Below, one piece after another: positions 1-9,616 of a stretch of 64,000 nucleotides of DNA. The stretch covers positions 1-64,000 of the forward strand of contig JAQVHQ010000004.1 of the NCBI GenBank assembly GCA_028696165.1, read 5' to 3'. Numbering within the stretch: the first letter of the stretch is position 1; each line of letters starts with the position of its first letter. A model generated the notes under the pieces. That model saw only the letters and a list, made by a program, of their open reading frames with translations, was not told the DNA's origin and did no database searches. The position numbers and the translations under genes were made by a program. This stretch comes from Lachnospiraceae bacterium. GTDB lineage: Bacteria; Bacillota; Clostridia; Lachnospirales; Lachnospiraceae.

Positions 1-126
1 ATCTTACAATCATGAGCTATATTGGGACTGCTCATAAGCATGGAATAAATGCTTTTACAGCAATCAGAGAAGCCCTTTTAGGGAATTCCGATATCATCTT
101 TAACTAATGGAGTTCTGAACAGTTAC
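1..126 (+). mobile_element. Right end of an IS66-like insertion sequence (transposase C-terminus plus terminal repeat)
   Basis: An open frame enters from the left edge and stops at 105-107; its last residues (MSYIGTAHKHGINAFTAIREA) resemble the C-terminal tail of IS66-family transposases of Clostridia. A few bases later the sequence AGTTCTGAACAGTTAC (111-126) has a reverse complement beginning GTAACTG, like the GTAA-starting ends of IS66 elements. I infer that the element ends at 126 and that host DNA begins at 127. The rest of the element lies outside the window. The family call rests on recall of the C-terminal motif and not on an alignment. Confidence 0.6.
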
Positions 127-1715
127 ATAGGAATAATAAAAAGGGTATTCTCGAATTTGAAAGAAGAGATACTCAGCTATCCTCTATATTAGGCGCAGCT
201 TTTGAACAGCATATGTATGTAAATCTTGAAGATTTGTCATTTTATGGAAGCAATCGTTTTGGCAACATGTCAGAAGCCCCTGATTATAAGTCGGGATATC
301 ATCAGTTGTTAAATCAAGCTTCCGATAAGGATTCTCAGATTAAGATAAAAGAATTTCTTTCTCCGAAGATTCTTCGGGCTCAGGATGAATTTGACGGTAA
401 GATGACAACAGCCAGAATTTCTCTAAGGGCACCAGGACAGAAAGAAATTAAAACCTGGGAAGTATTTAAGATGTTTTCTTTTATAGAAAATAAGAAAATG
501 ATGACCTTACTTTTTGATGATGTGACAGAAGATGCGGCAATTTTAAAGAAAGCTCTAAAAGATGCGGAAGATGCCAATCATGCAAAGACAGAATTCTTAT
601 CCCGTATGAGCCATGATATCAGGACACCTATGAATGCCATCATAGGAATGACCAATCTGGCAAAAGACGAAGACTGTTCGCCTAAAGTAAAAGAATATTT
701 GAATAATATTGATTATTCCAGTAAGTTCTTATTGGGATTAATTAATGATATTTTAGATTTGAGCAAAATTGAAAGTGGAGAGTTAGTGTTAAAACCAGTG
801 CCGTACACATTAGCAGAATTTGAAACTTCTATTAATACGGTTATACGGCCACTGTTTGAAGCAAAGAATATCACCTTTGTATTTCAGATGAATGCACGGA
901 TAAATTGTATTATGACAGATAAACTGCGCTTTAATCAGATCTTTTTTAATCTGTTATCTAATGCTGCAAAGTTTACACCGCGTGGTGGAAAAGTAGAATT
1001 TGTAGCAGAGGAGATTTCTCCAAAAGCAGGTGTTTATGGAGCAAGATATTATGTAAGAGATAATGGGATTGGTATGAGTGAAGAATTTCTGCCTCATGTA
1101 TTTGAACAGTTTTCACAGGAAAACAGTGAAAAGTCCAATGGAGTAGTGGGCACAGGTCTGGGACTGCCAATTGTAAAAAGTCTTGTAGATGCCATGGGTG
1201 GAACCATAGAGATAAACAGCCGTTTAGGTGCAGGAACAGAATATGTAATCGAACTATATACACCACTTGTGGAACCGGATACCGAGGAAGTGAATCTGGA
1301 AAATGAGGAAGTTTCATTGGAAAACAGAAAGATTTTATTGGCAGAAGACAATGACATGAACATATTGGTAGCACGAAGATTATTAGAAAAAGAGGGCTGC
1401 CAGATTACCATAGCAAAAAATGGTAAGGCAGCAGTAGAAGCTTTTACGACCTCTCCAATAGGATTCTATGATGCGATACTAATGGATGTGAGAATGCCGG
1501 AGATGACTGGAATAGAAGCTACAGAGACTATACGCGGACTAAATCGAAGGGATTCTATAACTATCCCGATTATAGCGATGACAGCCGACGCATTTGCCCA
1601 GGAACAGAAGAAAACCCTGGATGCCGGTATGAATTATCATCTTTCAAAACCAATAGAACCACAGAAATTGTATAAAGTGTTAAAACATTACATAAGTAGA
1701 AAAGATAAACTATAG
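127..1715 (+). pseudogene. Hybrid sensor histidine kinase, 5'-truncated by the IS66-like element
   Basis: The complete part encodes a HisKA domain with phospho-acceptor His in RMSHDIRTPMNAI, a HATPase with N box (NLLSNAAKFTP), G1 (DNGIGMS) and G2 (GTGLGLPI) boxes, and a C-terminal receiver with LLAEDND, phospho-acceptor Asp in ILMDVRMP, and SKPIE. It should autophosphorylate and pass phosphate to its own receiver. The first ATG is at 213, but no ribosome site precedes it. The same frame stays open upstream and reads like kinase sequence (ERRDTQLSSILGAAFEQH) back to the IS boundary. The natural N-terminus with its sensor and any membrane segments is therefore missing. The truncated product may still be made by read-through from the element, but I treat it as a damaged gene. 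Confidence 0.75.
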
Positions 1716-1776
1716 GTGGAAGCTGCTTCGCAGCTTGTCAGTAGGGGACTTGCTTGCTGAGGTAAAAAAAGTTGAC

Positions 1777-1938
1777 GGGGCATATGGCAGCATAAATTAT
1801 TGCTATGCCCCATTTTAAGCATTTTAAAGACGGATAATAGTGTTGGTGGGGCACGTGGAAGCAGAATATAGATACTTTGCCCCGTACAATCTGATTTTGC
1901 GGGGCAAAAACATCATTTGCGAGTGCTATATGCCCCGC
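1777..1938. repeat. Three successive GGGGCA/TGCCCC stem-loop elements
   Basis: Three units of 35-40 nt follow the kinase gene: 1777-1811, 1848-1883 and 1899-1938. Each begins GGGGCA and ends TGCCCC, and each can fold into a short hairpin. Units 1 and 2 also resemble each other as direct repeats (GGGGCAYRTGGMAGCA). They fill most of the 350-bp gap 1716-2065 between convergent genes, so they may act in 3'-end formation, but none has a clear U-tract. No gene is seen in this gap. Confidence 0.7.
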
Positions 1939-2065
1939 ACTTCATGTATAATGTACCCTATACAGTGGACATGAAGAATTCTTATTTTATACCCAATTTT
2001 ATGTATAAGTGAGGTGTTTTGAGTAAAAAGGGGCAGCATATTTTTTCGCTAATATATTTAATATC

Positions 2066-2968
2066 TCAAAGAATATCACATTCATAAATCCATTTCATAT
2101 CTGCAGGAATCGGTGCAGTAAAATCTAACATTTTCCCGGAAATAGGATGTACAAAAGACAAAGAAGAAGAGTGCAGTGCTTGCCTTTTCATAATACTATA
2201 ATTGGGATTATACAAAAAATCCCCAATCAATGGATAACCCAAATACTTCATATGAACACGAATTTGATGAGTACGTCCCGTCTCAAGCTGAAGTTTAACT
2301 AAAGAATAATCACGTCCCTCATAGGTAATACTCCGAATGACCTGATAATTCGTCACTGCGCGTTCTCCTGCATCGAAATTCACCTCCCGTTCAATAGTAG
2401 AACCATCCACCCGGGAAATAGGCGCTTCAATTCGTCCAGTAGATTCAGCAGGAATCCCCTCTACAACTGCCAGATAAGTTCTATGAATCTCCCTGCGAAG
2501 CATCTGCTGAGACAGAAGAGCAGCACTTAATCCATTCTTAGCCACCAGCAGTACCCCAGTAGTATCTCTGTCCAATCTCGTAATACATCGATAAACAAAA
2601 GACTCTCCTTTTTGCTCATAATAAAAAGTCAACCCATTAGCCAAAGTATTATCAAAATTCCCCTGAGAAGGGTGAATCGGCATATCGGCCGCCTTATCAA
2701 GAAGAACAATATCCTCATCTTCATATAAAATCCGAATCGGCAAATCCACTGGAACAATATGCCCCGTCCCCACGTCCTCCAAAATCCGAATAACCAAAGA
2801 ATCTCCCGGTACACAACAATAATTCAAAAACACCCCAACCCCATTAACCAAAACAGTATCTTCCTGAAGCTTCAACCTTCGAATAATCCCACGGGGAAAC
2901 CCCATTCTCTTTAAAAAATCCCAAACAGTACACTCCGATTCCACACAATACGTCAAAACCCTATCCAT
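2066..2968 (-). CDS. RluA-family RNA pseudouridine synthase
   Basis: Isomerises uridine to pseudouridine in rRNA (or tRNA). The 300-aa protein has an N-terminal S4-like RNA-binding region (about residues 10-75) and an RluA catalytic domain with the motif RLDRDTTG containing the catalytic Asp, followed by the conserved GRTHQIRVHM and GDFLYNP blocks. The frame is open further upstream, but the start at 2968 is preceded by GGAGG at good spacing and removes a hydrophobic, non-homologous extension. Target position (RluD, RluC or YlyB type) cannot be set by eye. The gene lies downstream of the potABCD operon on the same strand, separated by a long perfect hairpin. Confidence 0.9.
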   Translation of the reverse strand: MDRVLTYCVESECTVWDFLKRMGFPRGIIRRLKLQEDTVLVNGVGVFLNYCCVPGDSLVIRILEDVGTGHIVPVDLPIRILYEDEDIVLLDKAADMPIHPSQGNFDNTLANGLTFYYEQKGESFVYRCITRLDRDTTGVLLVAKNGLSAALLSQQMLRREIHRTYLAVVEGIPAESTGRIEAPISRVDGSTIEREVNFDAGERAVTNYQVIRSITYEGRDYSLVKLQLETGRTHQIRVHMKYLGYPLIGDFLYNPNYSIMKRQALHSSSLSFVHPISGKMLDFTAPIPADMKWIYECDIL

Positions 2969-3083
2969 AAATCCTCCATTCCAAACCATGTCTATAATAA
3001 AACCACCAAGCCTAAATAGTAGCCGCAAAACAACAAAAGCAAAATAAGAAAGGCAAAATAACAAAAGCTACATCCAAAACACA

Positions 3084-3173
3084 GCGCTGGAGAAAGCCCG
3101 GGGAGGCGTCACAAACAATTCAGAGGCTGCCCTTAGCCTCGTTTGTGACGCCTCCCCGGGCTTTCTCCAGCGC
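3084..3173. repeat. Perfect 33-bp inverted repeat (long hairpin)
   Basis: Arms 3084-3116 and 3141-3173 are exact reverse complements with a 24-nt loop that itself contains GAGGCT and AGCCTC. It lies between the stop of potCD and the start of the pseudouridine synthase gene, both on the minus strand. The stem is far longer than a usual intrinsic terminator and no run of T follows on either strand. It could block read-through or act as an RNase III target. Confidence 0.9.
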
Positions 3174-3209
3174 GTCCGTCTTGAACAAACTAAAACAAAC
3201 TTTGCCTAT

Positions 3210-5066
3210 CTAACTAGCCTTAACCTTATTCCAAAGCTCATTATAATAAGCATCCGCCTCGTCCCCAAGGAACTTAAAAGTCTCACAATCCTTCAAATCC
3301 TCAGCAGTAGGAAAAGCAATCCGGCTGTTACGGATATCATCATCCTCAATCAATTCCCTGCCTGCCTTGTTAGGAGTAGAATAAGTAATATAATCAAAAT
3401 TCATCAAAGCAATTTCAGGTCTGCACAGGAAATTCAAAAATTCCTCTGCATTTTCCTTGTTCTTAGCATTTTTCGGAATAACCCATGAATCAATCCATAC
3501 ATTAGAACCTTCCTCAGGAATTACATATTCCAAATCAGAATTCTCACGCTGAGTGTAAATCGCCTCACCAGAGTAGATAACACCGATGGCAGCTTCATTT
3601 CCAATCATCTTATCACGAACCTGATCCACGACATAAGCCTGAACCAAAGGCTTTTGCTCAATCAAATCCTGAGTGGCCTGCTGCAATTCAGTTACATCCG
3701 TAGAGTTGATAGAATCGCCATTACGTTTTAACGCTACAGCAAAGGCATCACGGACACTGTCCTGCATAAGAATGTTGTCTTTGTATTTTTCATCCCACAG
3801 GACATCCCAGCTTGTAATTGGTTCATCCACCATAGTCTTGTTATACAAGATACCTACGGTACCAAAACAGTAAGGAACAGAATATTTATTCTCAGGATCA
3901 AAGCTCTTAGACTGCTCCATATAAGCTTCATCGATATTCTTAATATTCGGAACATTATCCCAGTTAATCTCTGCAAGTAAATCATTTTGAAGCATTCGCT
4001 CAATCATGTAGTCAGAAGGACATACCACATCATAGGCGATAGCCCCGGACTGTACTTTAGGATACATGATTTCATTAGTCTCATATTCTTCATAAGTAAC
4101 TTGAATTCCAGTCTCTTCCTGGAACATCTCAATAACCTCGGGGTCAATATATTCTCCCCAATTGTACACAACCAGCTGTTCAGAAGATGAGTTGGCATTA
4201 GAGATAATGTGAGATAAGAAACCGCCGCCCACGAACACCAAGATAAGCACAATTGGAACCACGCGCTTTGCTATAAAAGAACTGCGTTTTATCCGTCCGG
4301 ACTCATCTTTCTTCGGAGCAGAATTCGCCAGCATCATCAAAACCAGAACACTTACAAAGAGAAGTGTAGACAGGGCATACATCTCCGGTTTAATTCCTTT
4401 TCGCACCTCCGAGTAAATTTTTGTAGATAAGGTATCTACACCAGGGCCTTTGGTAAAGTGAGTGATAATAAAATCATCCAGTGACATGGTAAATGCCAGC
4501 AGAAACCCGGAGAGAACACCAGGAAGGATATCCGGGAAGATAACCTTTCGAAATGCATAAGTTCTCGATGCACCCAGATCCAAAGCAGCCTCATAAGTAC
4601 TGTGATTTACCTGACGAAGTTTCGGCAGGACACTCATAATAACATAAGGAATGTTGAAGGTAATATGCGCAATTAAAATAGTGGCAAATCCCAAAGTAAA
4701 GCGACATGCGATAAAAAGCAGCATCAAAGAGATACCGGTTACAATGTCAGCATTTAACATAGGAATATTAGTAACAGTGATAAAGAATGTCTTTAATTTA
4801 GCCTGCATGCTGTGAATACCAACAGAAGCAGCAGTACCGATTACCGTGGCAATCAAAGCAGATAAAAATGCGATGATTAGAGTGGTATACAAAGCATTCA
4901 TAATCGAGCTGTCTGCCAACATGGAACTGTACCATTTTAAGGTGAAACCGCCCCATTTTGCTCTGGTCTTAGATGAATTAAAAGAGAGTACCACTAAAGT
5001 TGCAATAGGAGCGTACATTAAAATGAAAATCAGTGCCAGATATATTTTTCGTCCAATATGTTTCAT
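3210..5066 (-). CDS. potCD: Spermidine/putrescine ABC transporter, fused permease (PotC) and substrate-binding (PotD) protein
   Basis: Imports polyamines together with PotA and PotB. Residues 1 to about 265 are a PotC-type permease with several membrane segments and an EAA-type loop (AALDLGASRTYAFRKVIFPD) that contacts the ATPase. A further membrane segment (VVPIVLILVFVGGGF) tethers a C-terminal PotD-like binding domain (about residues 295-618) beginning VVYNWGEYIDPEV. The fusion keeps the binding protein membrane-attached, so no lipoprotein signal is needed. The ATG follows the potB stop directly, and the ribosome site GGAGGT lies inside potB, so the two are translationally coupled. PotC-PotD fusions are known in Firmicutes. 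Confidence 0.93.
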   Translation of the reverse strand: MKHIGRKIYLALIFILMYAPIATLVVLSFNSSKTRAKWGGFTLKWYSSMLADSSIMNALYTTLIIAFLSALIATVIGTAASVGIHSMQAKLKTFFITVTNIPMLNADIVTGISLMLLFIACRFTLGFATILIAHITFNIPYVIMSVLPKLRQVNHSTYEAALDLGASRTYAFRKVIFPDILPGVLSGFLLAFTMSLDDFIITHFTKGPGVDTLSTKIYSEVRKGIKPEMYALSTLLFVSVLVLMMLANSAPKKDESGRIKRSSFIAKRVVPIVLILVFVGGGFLSHIISNANSSSEQLVVYNWGEYIDPEVIEMFQEETGIQVTYEEYETNEIMYPKVQSGAIAYDVVCPSDYMIERMLQNDLLAEINWDNVPNIKNIDEAYMEQSKSFDPENKYSVPYCFGTVGILYNKTMVDEPITSWDVLWDEKYKDNILMQDSVRDAFAVALKRNGDSINSTDVTELQQATQDLIEQKPLVQAYVVDQVRDKMIGNEAAIGVIYSGEAIYTQRENSDLEYVIPEEGSNVWIDSWVIPKNAKNKENAEEFLNFLCRPEIALMNFDYITYSTPNKAGRELIEDDDIRNSRIAFPTAEDLKDCETFKFLGDEADAYYNELWNKVKAS

Positions 5067-5891
5067 TTAGAACATACCTCCTTCGCCGTCTTTATCGTAT
5101 TTATTCATAATAGCCATACTAAGGAGTATGAAAATCATCATAACAAGGGAGAGACCACTGCCTACATTCCAGTTGCTTCCCTGTTTGAATTTCTGTTCGA
5201 TAACATTACCAATTAATAAGATTTTGCTTCCACCCAGTAAATCAGATATTACGAAAGTGGTAAGCGCAGGTACGAATACCATAGTGATTCCACTGATAAT
5301 TCCGGGAAGAGTCAGCGGAAAGATAATCTTAAGAAAAGTCTGCTTCTGTGTAGCACCCAAATCCCTGGCAGCATTGATGACATCCTTATCCAGCTTGATT
5401 AAAGCATTATATATAGGAAGAACCATAAACGGCAGGAAGTTATAAACCATGCCCAGGATTATGGCATAGGGTGTATTAATGATTTGCAGATTCGGCATGT
5501 GCAGGAAATCAAGCACACTGTTTATGACGCCATTTTTCTCCAGCAAAGTCTGCCAGGCCAAAGTTCTCAGCAAAAAATTCATCCACATAGGAAGAATGAA
5601 AATCATAACGATAAAACTAGACTGATTCACATTCGCTTCTGATAAAATCATAGCCAGCGGATAAGCTAAAATCAGACAAATTAAAGTGCTGATAAAGGAT
5701 AGCAGCAGAGCCAGACCCAGCGCTTTTAAGTTCTCAGGAGACCCGATTTCTGCAATATTTGCAAAGGTAAAACCACCGGATTCATTGGTAAATCCATAAT
5801 ATACAATCATAGCCAGTGGAATCAGAATAAATGCCACCGACCAAAACAGGTAGGGACCGGCTAATATCCGGTTTGATTTATTCTTATTCAT
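5067..5891 (-). CDS. potB: Spermidine/putrescine ABC transporter permease PotB
   Basis: Membrane subunit of the polyamine importer. About six hydrophobic segments are visible, plus the EAA loop [20 protein letters not shown] that docks on PotA. I chose the ATG at 5891 (MNKNKSN), which overlaps the potA stop by a few bases. An upstream in-frame ATG at 5912 adds MMRQWVS without a better ribosome site. The product is about 274 aa, usual for the family. It is the middle gene of potA-potB-potCD. Confidence 0.92.
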   Translation of the reverse strand: MNKNKSNRILAGPYLFWSVAFILIPLAMIVYYGFTNESGGFTFANIAEIGSPENLKALGLALLLSFISTLICLILAYPLAMILSEANVNQSSFIVMIFILPMWMNFLLRTLAWQTLLEKNGVINSVLDFLHMPNLQIINTPYAIILGMVYNFLPFMVLPIYNALIKLDKDVINAARDLGATQKQTFLKIIFPLTLPGIISGITMVFVPALTTFVISDLLGGSKILLIGNVIEQKFKQGSNWNVGSGLSLVMMIFILLSMAIMNKYDKDGEGGMF

Positions 5892-6957
5892 TGACACCCA
5901 CTGCCTCATCATCTTCAGATTCCGGTTTGTTCATAATCTGGATATCGAATGGATCAACATGGATTCCAACACGCTCGCCCACAGCAACCATATCGGTACT
6001 GTGCACCAGCCATTCAAACCCATTGGCCATAACTTCCATCTCATAATGAACGCCTTTAAAAATCAAATGAGTAACAACACCTTCAATGGTGCCGTCCTCA
6101 GGTTTCACCAGATCAATATCTTCCGGACGAATGACAACGTCCACTGGTTTGTTGGTTCCAAATCCGGTATCTACACATGGGAATTTAGCCCCCTGGATTT
6201 CTACCAGTTTATCTTCCAGCATAAGAGAAGGGATGATGTTGCTTTCTCCGATAAAGTCAGCTACAAAAGCATTCTGAGGTTCGTTATAGATATCCTCAGG
6301 AGAGCCCATCTGCTGTATGTATCCCTGGTTCATAACTACGATGGTATCAGACATGGTAAGCGCTTCCTCCTGATCATGGGTAACATAGATGAATGTAATA
6401 CCCAGCTCATTCTTAAGACGAATAAGCTCGTAGGACATATCCTGGCGAAGCTTTAAATCGAGAGCACCCAGAGGCTCATCTAAGAGAAGCACTTTTGGTT
6501 CATTTACAATAGCTCTTGCTATGGCAATACGCTGCTGCTGGCCACCGCTTAAAGAGTCAGGCCGACGATTCTCATAACCGTCTAAGTTTACCAGTTTCAG
6601 AGCATATTTGATCTTATCATCAATATACGCCTGAGATTTTCCGCTGATTTTTAAGCCAAATGCAATATTCTCAGCAATGGACATATGGGTAAACAAGGCA
6701 TATTTTTGAAAAACCGTGTTCAAATTACGCTTGTTAGGCGGAAGTGCAGTGATGTCAGTGCCATCGAAGATGACTTGTCCTTTGTCCGGGGTCTCAAATC
6801 CGCCCAGGATACGCAAAGTCGTGGTCTTACCACAGCCACTTGGTCCGAGTAATGTTAAAAATTCATTCTCCTTTACTGAGAGATTGAATTCGTCCAGAAT
6901 AAGCTGATTGCCGAAAGACTTTGAAATATTCACAAAATCGATAAGTGTGTTGGACAT
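5884..6957 (-). CDS. potA: Spermidine/putrescine ABC transporter ATP-binding protein PotA
   Basis: Energises polyamine import by ATP hydrolysis. The 357-aa protein shows Walker A (GPSGCGKTT), the Q-loop region, the signature [14 protein letters not shown], Walker B ([12 protein letters not shown]) and the switch His in [10 protein letters not shown]. The C-terminal third is the TOBE-type regulatory domain of the PotA/MalK branch (INIIPS-type segment and [10 protein letters not shown]). The start has AAGGAG upstream. It is the first gene of the operon, read from a consensus promoter at 7002-7029. Confidence 0.95.
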   Translation of the reverse strand: MSNTLIDFVNISKSFGNQLILDEFNLSVKENEFLTLLGPSGCGKTTTLRILGGFETPDKGQVIFDGTDITALPPNKRNLNTVFQKYALFTHMSIAENIAFGLKISGKSQAYIDDKIKYALKLVNLDGYENRRPDSLSGGQQQRIAIARAIVNEPKVLLLDEPLGALDLKLRQDMSYELIRLKNELGITFIYVTHDQEEALTMSDTIVVMNQGYIQQMGSPEDIYNEPQNAFVADFIGESNIIPSLMLEDKLVEIQGAKFPCVDTGFGTNKPVDVVIRPEDIDLVKPEDGTIEGVVTHLIFKGVHYEMEVMANGFEWLVHSTDMVAVGERVGIHVDPFDIQIMNKPESEDDEAVGVNE

Positions 6958-7001
6958 GGTTTTTGTTCTCCTTTATAAGTTATTTTCTTGCGTTAAGACT
7001 A

Positions 7002-7029
7002 ATTATACAAAACCTGCAAACAGTGTCAA
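7002..7029 (-). promoter_or_regulatory. sigma-A promoter of potA-potB-potCD
   Basis: On the minus strand the -35 is TTGACA (7024-7029) and the -10 is TATAAT (7002-7007), with a 16-bp spacer. Both hexamers match consensus exactly. It lies 45 bp upstream of the potA start and runs divergently from the lactonase promoter. Confidence 0.85.
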
Positions 7030-7069
7030 TCTTTTTTGTGTAAAATTGTATTTCTGGGGCTTATTTTTA

Positions 7070-7098
7070 TTGTGAAATAAATAGAATTGTGATAAAAT
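7070..7098 (+). promoter_or_regulatory. Probable promoter of the lactonase gene
   Basis: TTGTGA (7070-7075) and TAAAAT (7093-7098) are separated by 17 bp, 42 bp before the chosen start at 7141. It is back to back with the potA promoter. Confidence 0.6.
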
Positions 7099-7140
7099 AT
7101 GGGCAGACTAATAGATTGGACGGAAGGTGGAGATAAATCT

Positions 7141-8199
7141 ATGAAAAAAGACAAGTACGTAGCATATGTAGGAACTTATACTCATGGGAAAAGCATTGGT
7201 ATTTATGTATATGATGTGGATATAGAGAAGGGAACACTTACATTTAAGAAAGTAGTTCCGGTTAATAATTCTTCCCATGTGACAAAATCAAAGAATGGAA
7301 AATATCTTTATTCCATAGCAGATGAAGGCGTGGAAGTATTTAAAATTTTACCGGATGGTGATTTGGAAGCCATTAATCAGGTAGATATTGATGGAATGAG
7401 AGGATGCTTTTTATCCACAGACTATGATGGAAAATATCTGTATGTGGCAGGTTTCCATGATGGTAAGGTTACGGTTGTGCATACACATGAAGATGGAAGA
7501 CTGGGCAGTGTGATTGATGGTGTATTCCATAAAGGCACCGGAACAGTGGCAGAACGTAATTTCCGCCCTCATGTATGCTGTGTAAGACCAACACCGGATA
7601 ATAAATACATCTGTGCAGTAGATAATGGAATTGATCAGATTAAAGTATACCGCATGAATGAACGCAAGAAAAAGTTAGAGGTGGTGGATATCGTACGATG
7701 TGAACGTAATTCCGGACCAAGATGGATTCGTTTCAGTGCAGACGGAAGATTTGCTTATGTAGTATATCAATTATCTAATTCTATTGGAGTATATGAGTAT
7801 AAGGATTTAGGCGATGAGACTGAATTTGAGAAAATCCAGGAAATCAGTACACTTTCTGATACCAGAGATCCGATTCATGATGCAGCCAGTGCTATTCGCT
7901 TGTCACCGGACGGAAAGACACTGTTTTGTACTACAGCAGGTGATGATACCGTTGCCATGTTTTCAATAAATGAGGAAACAGGTATACTGACAAAAGAGTT
8001 TGCATTGCCTATCAGTGGAGAATACCCAAAAGATATGGTAATCTTCCCGGATGGAAAACACATTGCGGTTGTTAATAATGAGTCCAATTCCATTACAACT
8101 TTTGCAGTAGATTACGATAATAAGATTATTGTACAGAATGCAAAACCGATAGATATCGATCAGCCAAACTGTATTATGATTTTAAAATTAGAACAGTAA
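7141..8199 (+). CDS. Lactonase-family beta-propeller protein (6-phosphogluconolactonase-like)
   Basis: The protein begins YVAYVGTYTHGKSIGIYVYD, the usual opening of the YkgB/Pgl lactonase family. It carries repeated propeller blades (LYSIADEGVEVFKI, YLYVAGFHDGKVTV, YICAVDNGIDQIKVY, TLFCTTAGDDTVAMF). The likely role is hydrolysis of 6-phosphogluconolactone or another sugar lactone in the cytoplasm; substrate is inferred from family only. The ATG at 7141 has GGTGGAG upstream, which fixes the start over the in-frame ATG at 7099. The length of 352 aa is normal. It is a single gene with its own promoter and terminator. Confidence 0.85.
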   Translation: MKKDKYVAYVGTYTHGKSIGIYVYDVDIEKGTLTFKKVVPVNNSSHVTKSKNGKYLYSIADEGVEVFKILPDGDLEAINQVDIDGMRGCFLSTDYDGKYLYVAGFHDGKVTVVHTHEDGRLGSVIDGVFHKGTGTVAERNFRPHVCCVRPTPDNKYICAVDNGIDQIKVYRMNERKKKLEVVDIVRCERNSGPRWIRFSADGRFAYVVYQLSNSIGVYEYKDLGDETEFEKIQEISTLSDTRDPIHDAASAIRLSPDGKTLFCTTAGDDTVAMFSINEETGILTKEFALPISGEYPKDMVIFPDGKHIAVVNNESNSITTFAVDYDNKIIVQNAKPIDIDQPNCIMILKLEQ

Positions 8200-8222
8200 T
8201 AGAATATTTTAATTATATAAAG

Positions 8223-8276
8223 AAAAAGATATGAACGACTGTCAAGTGATGAATGACAGTTGTTCATATCTTTTTT
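8223..8276. terminator. Bidirectional terminator between the lactonase gene and aroC
   Basis: Arms at about 8223-8244 and 8254-8275 form a stem of about 20 bp with one bulge, flanked by A-rich and T-rich ends. It suits termination in both directions between convergent genes. Confidence 0.85.
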
Positions 8277-8295
8277 ATATTTTTCTCACGAGTAG

Positions 8296-9387
8296 TTATT
8301 GGTATATCTTACGAATATTCTCCATACTGCAGGTCATGTTCTCGAGTAAAGCATCCACCAGTACAAGGGCAGTCATGGATTCCACCACTACAACAGCTCT
8401 TGGTACGATAATAGGATCATGCCGTCCCTTGATGTTGACATCTAATTCTTCACCGGAACGGTTGAAGGTATGCTGTGTAGCAGAGACAGAAGGTGTTGGC
8501 TTTATAGCTGCACGTAAGATTAAATCACTGCCATCACTGATTCCACCAAGGATTCCGCCGGAATGATTGGTAAACTTGGCAGGTTGGCCATCTTTTAGAT
8601 AAAAGTCATCATTATTTGTAATCCCAGTGGAAGTAATGACATCCATACCATCCCCGATTTCCACTGCCTTGACAGCACCAATGGACATCAGTGCCTTGGC
8701 CAGATTAGCGTCTAATTTTTCAAACACAGGTGCACCAAGCCCGGCAGGAACTCCCTTTACGATACATTCGACCTGACCACCGCTGGAGTTATGTGCCTTC
8801 ATGCATTCTTCCAGATAAGCAGCAGCCTGTTCAGCAGCTTTTGCATCTGGCATGTTCAAAGGATTCTGCGCTGTCTCATCCCAATTAAAATCATGAATTT
8901 CAACAGGACCGATTGCTTTTGTATAAGTGTAAAATTCTATACCCAGGGAGGACAGAAGTTTTATCGCAATGGCTCCGGCAGCCACTCGTCCAATAGTTTC
9001 CCGGCCGGAAGAACGTCCGCCGCCGCGGTAATCACGAAAACCATACTTGGAGTCAAAAGTATAATCTGCATGTCCAGGGCGGTAGTATTCCTTGATTTCA
9101 CTGTAATCATGAGAACGCTGGCTGGTATTATAAATCACCATAGAGATAGGGGTACCTGTTGTACGTCCTTCAAAGATACCGGAAAGAATCTCCACGGTAT
9201 CATCTTCTTTTCGTGGAGTTGAATAGCGGTTTTGCCCGGGTTTTCTCCTATTTAAATGTATCTGAATATCTTCTTTAGAAATTTCCAATCCGGCAGGGCA
9301 TCCATCAACGACCACACCCACGCCTTTTCCATGGGATTCTCCCCATGTACTAATTTTAAATATATTACCTAACATAGATCCTGCCAT
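8296..9387 (-). CDS. aroC: Chorismate synthase
   Basis: Converts 5-enolpyruvylshikimate-3-phosphate to chorismate, the last common step of aromatic amino acid synthesis, using reduced FMN. The 363-aa protein has the family blocks GESHG near the N-terminus, RPGHADYTFDSKYG, the Arg/Gly-rich RDYRGGGRSSGRET, and GRHDP near the C-terminus. The ATG at 9387 follows AGGAGG with a short spacer. It stands alone, not next to other shikimate genes. Confidence 0.97.
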   Translation of the reverse strand: MAGSMLGNIFKISTWGESHGKGVGVVVDGCPAGLEISKEDIQIHLNRRKPGQNRYSTPRKEDDTVEILSGIFEGRTTGTPISMVIYNTSQRSHDYSEIKEYYRPGHADYTFDSKYGFRDYRGGGRSSGRETIGRVAAGAIAIKLLSSLGIEFYTYTKAIGPVEIHDFNWDETAQNPLNMPDAKAAEQAAAYLEECMKAHNSSGGQVECIVKGVPAGLGAPVFEKLDANLAKALMSIGAVKAVEIGDGMDVITSTGITNNDDFYLKDGQPAKFTNHSGGILGGISDGSDLILRAAIKPTPSVSATQHTFNRSGEELDVNIKGRHDPIIVPRAVVVVESMTALVLVDALLENMTCSMENIRKIYQ

Positions 9388-9424
9388 AATAAGCCTCCTG
9401 ATTTTTCAAAAACTGCACCTGTTT

Positions 9425-9453
9425 ATTATAACGAATAGCTATACTGGTGTAAA
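9425..9453 (-). promoter_or_regulatory. Promoter of aroC
   Basis: On the minus strand TTTACA (9448-9453) and TATAAT (9425-9430) are 17 bp apart, 37 bp upstream of the aroC start. Confidence 0.7.
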
Positions 9454-9491
9454 GTGAAAATGTTACAGGCCGAAAGAATGCGAAACATGAA

Positions 9492-9521
9492 TTGACGTAT
9501 CTTGCTATAACATGTTAAAAT
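9492..9521 (+). promoter_or_regulatory. Possible promoter of the degV gene
   Basis: TTGACG (9492-9497) and TAAAAT (9516-9521) with an 18-bp spacer, 95 bp before the degV start. Confidence 0.45.
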
Positions 9522-9616
9522 TAAATGTTTCATAAAATAAGTAAAACAAAATATCGCACAAAATAAGTGCAATAGAGAGTGAAACAAATTTAGTAATAGA
9601 AAGAAAAGGAATAGCT

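Noticed and set aside
973-1411. Minus-strand ORFs inside the kinase gene
   Set aside because: They are antisense shadows of the conserved ATPase and receiver domains.
2969-3064. N-terminal extension of the pseudouridine synthase with a hydrophobic segment
   Set aside because: The start at 2968 has GGAGG at proper spacing and fits the family; the extension has no ribosome site.
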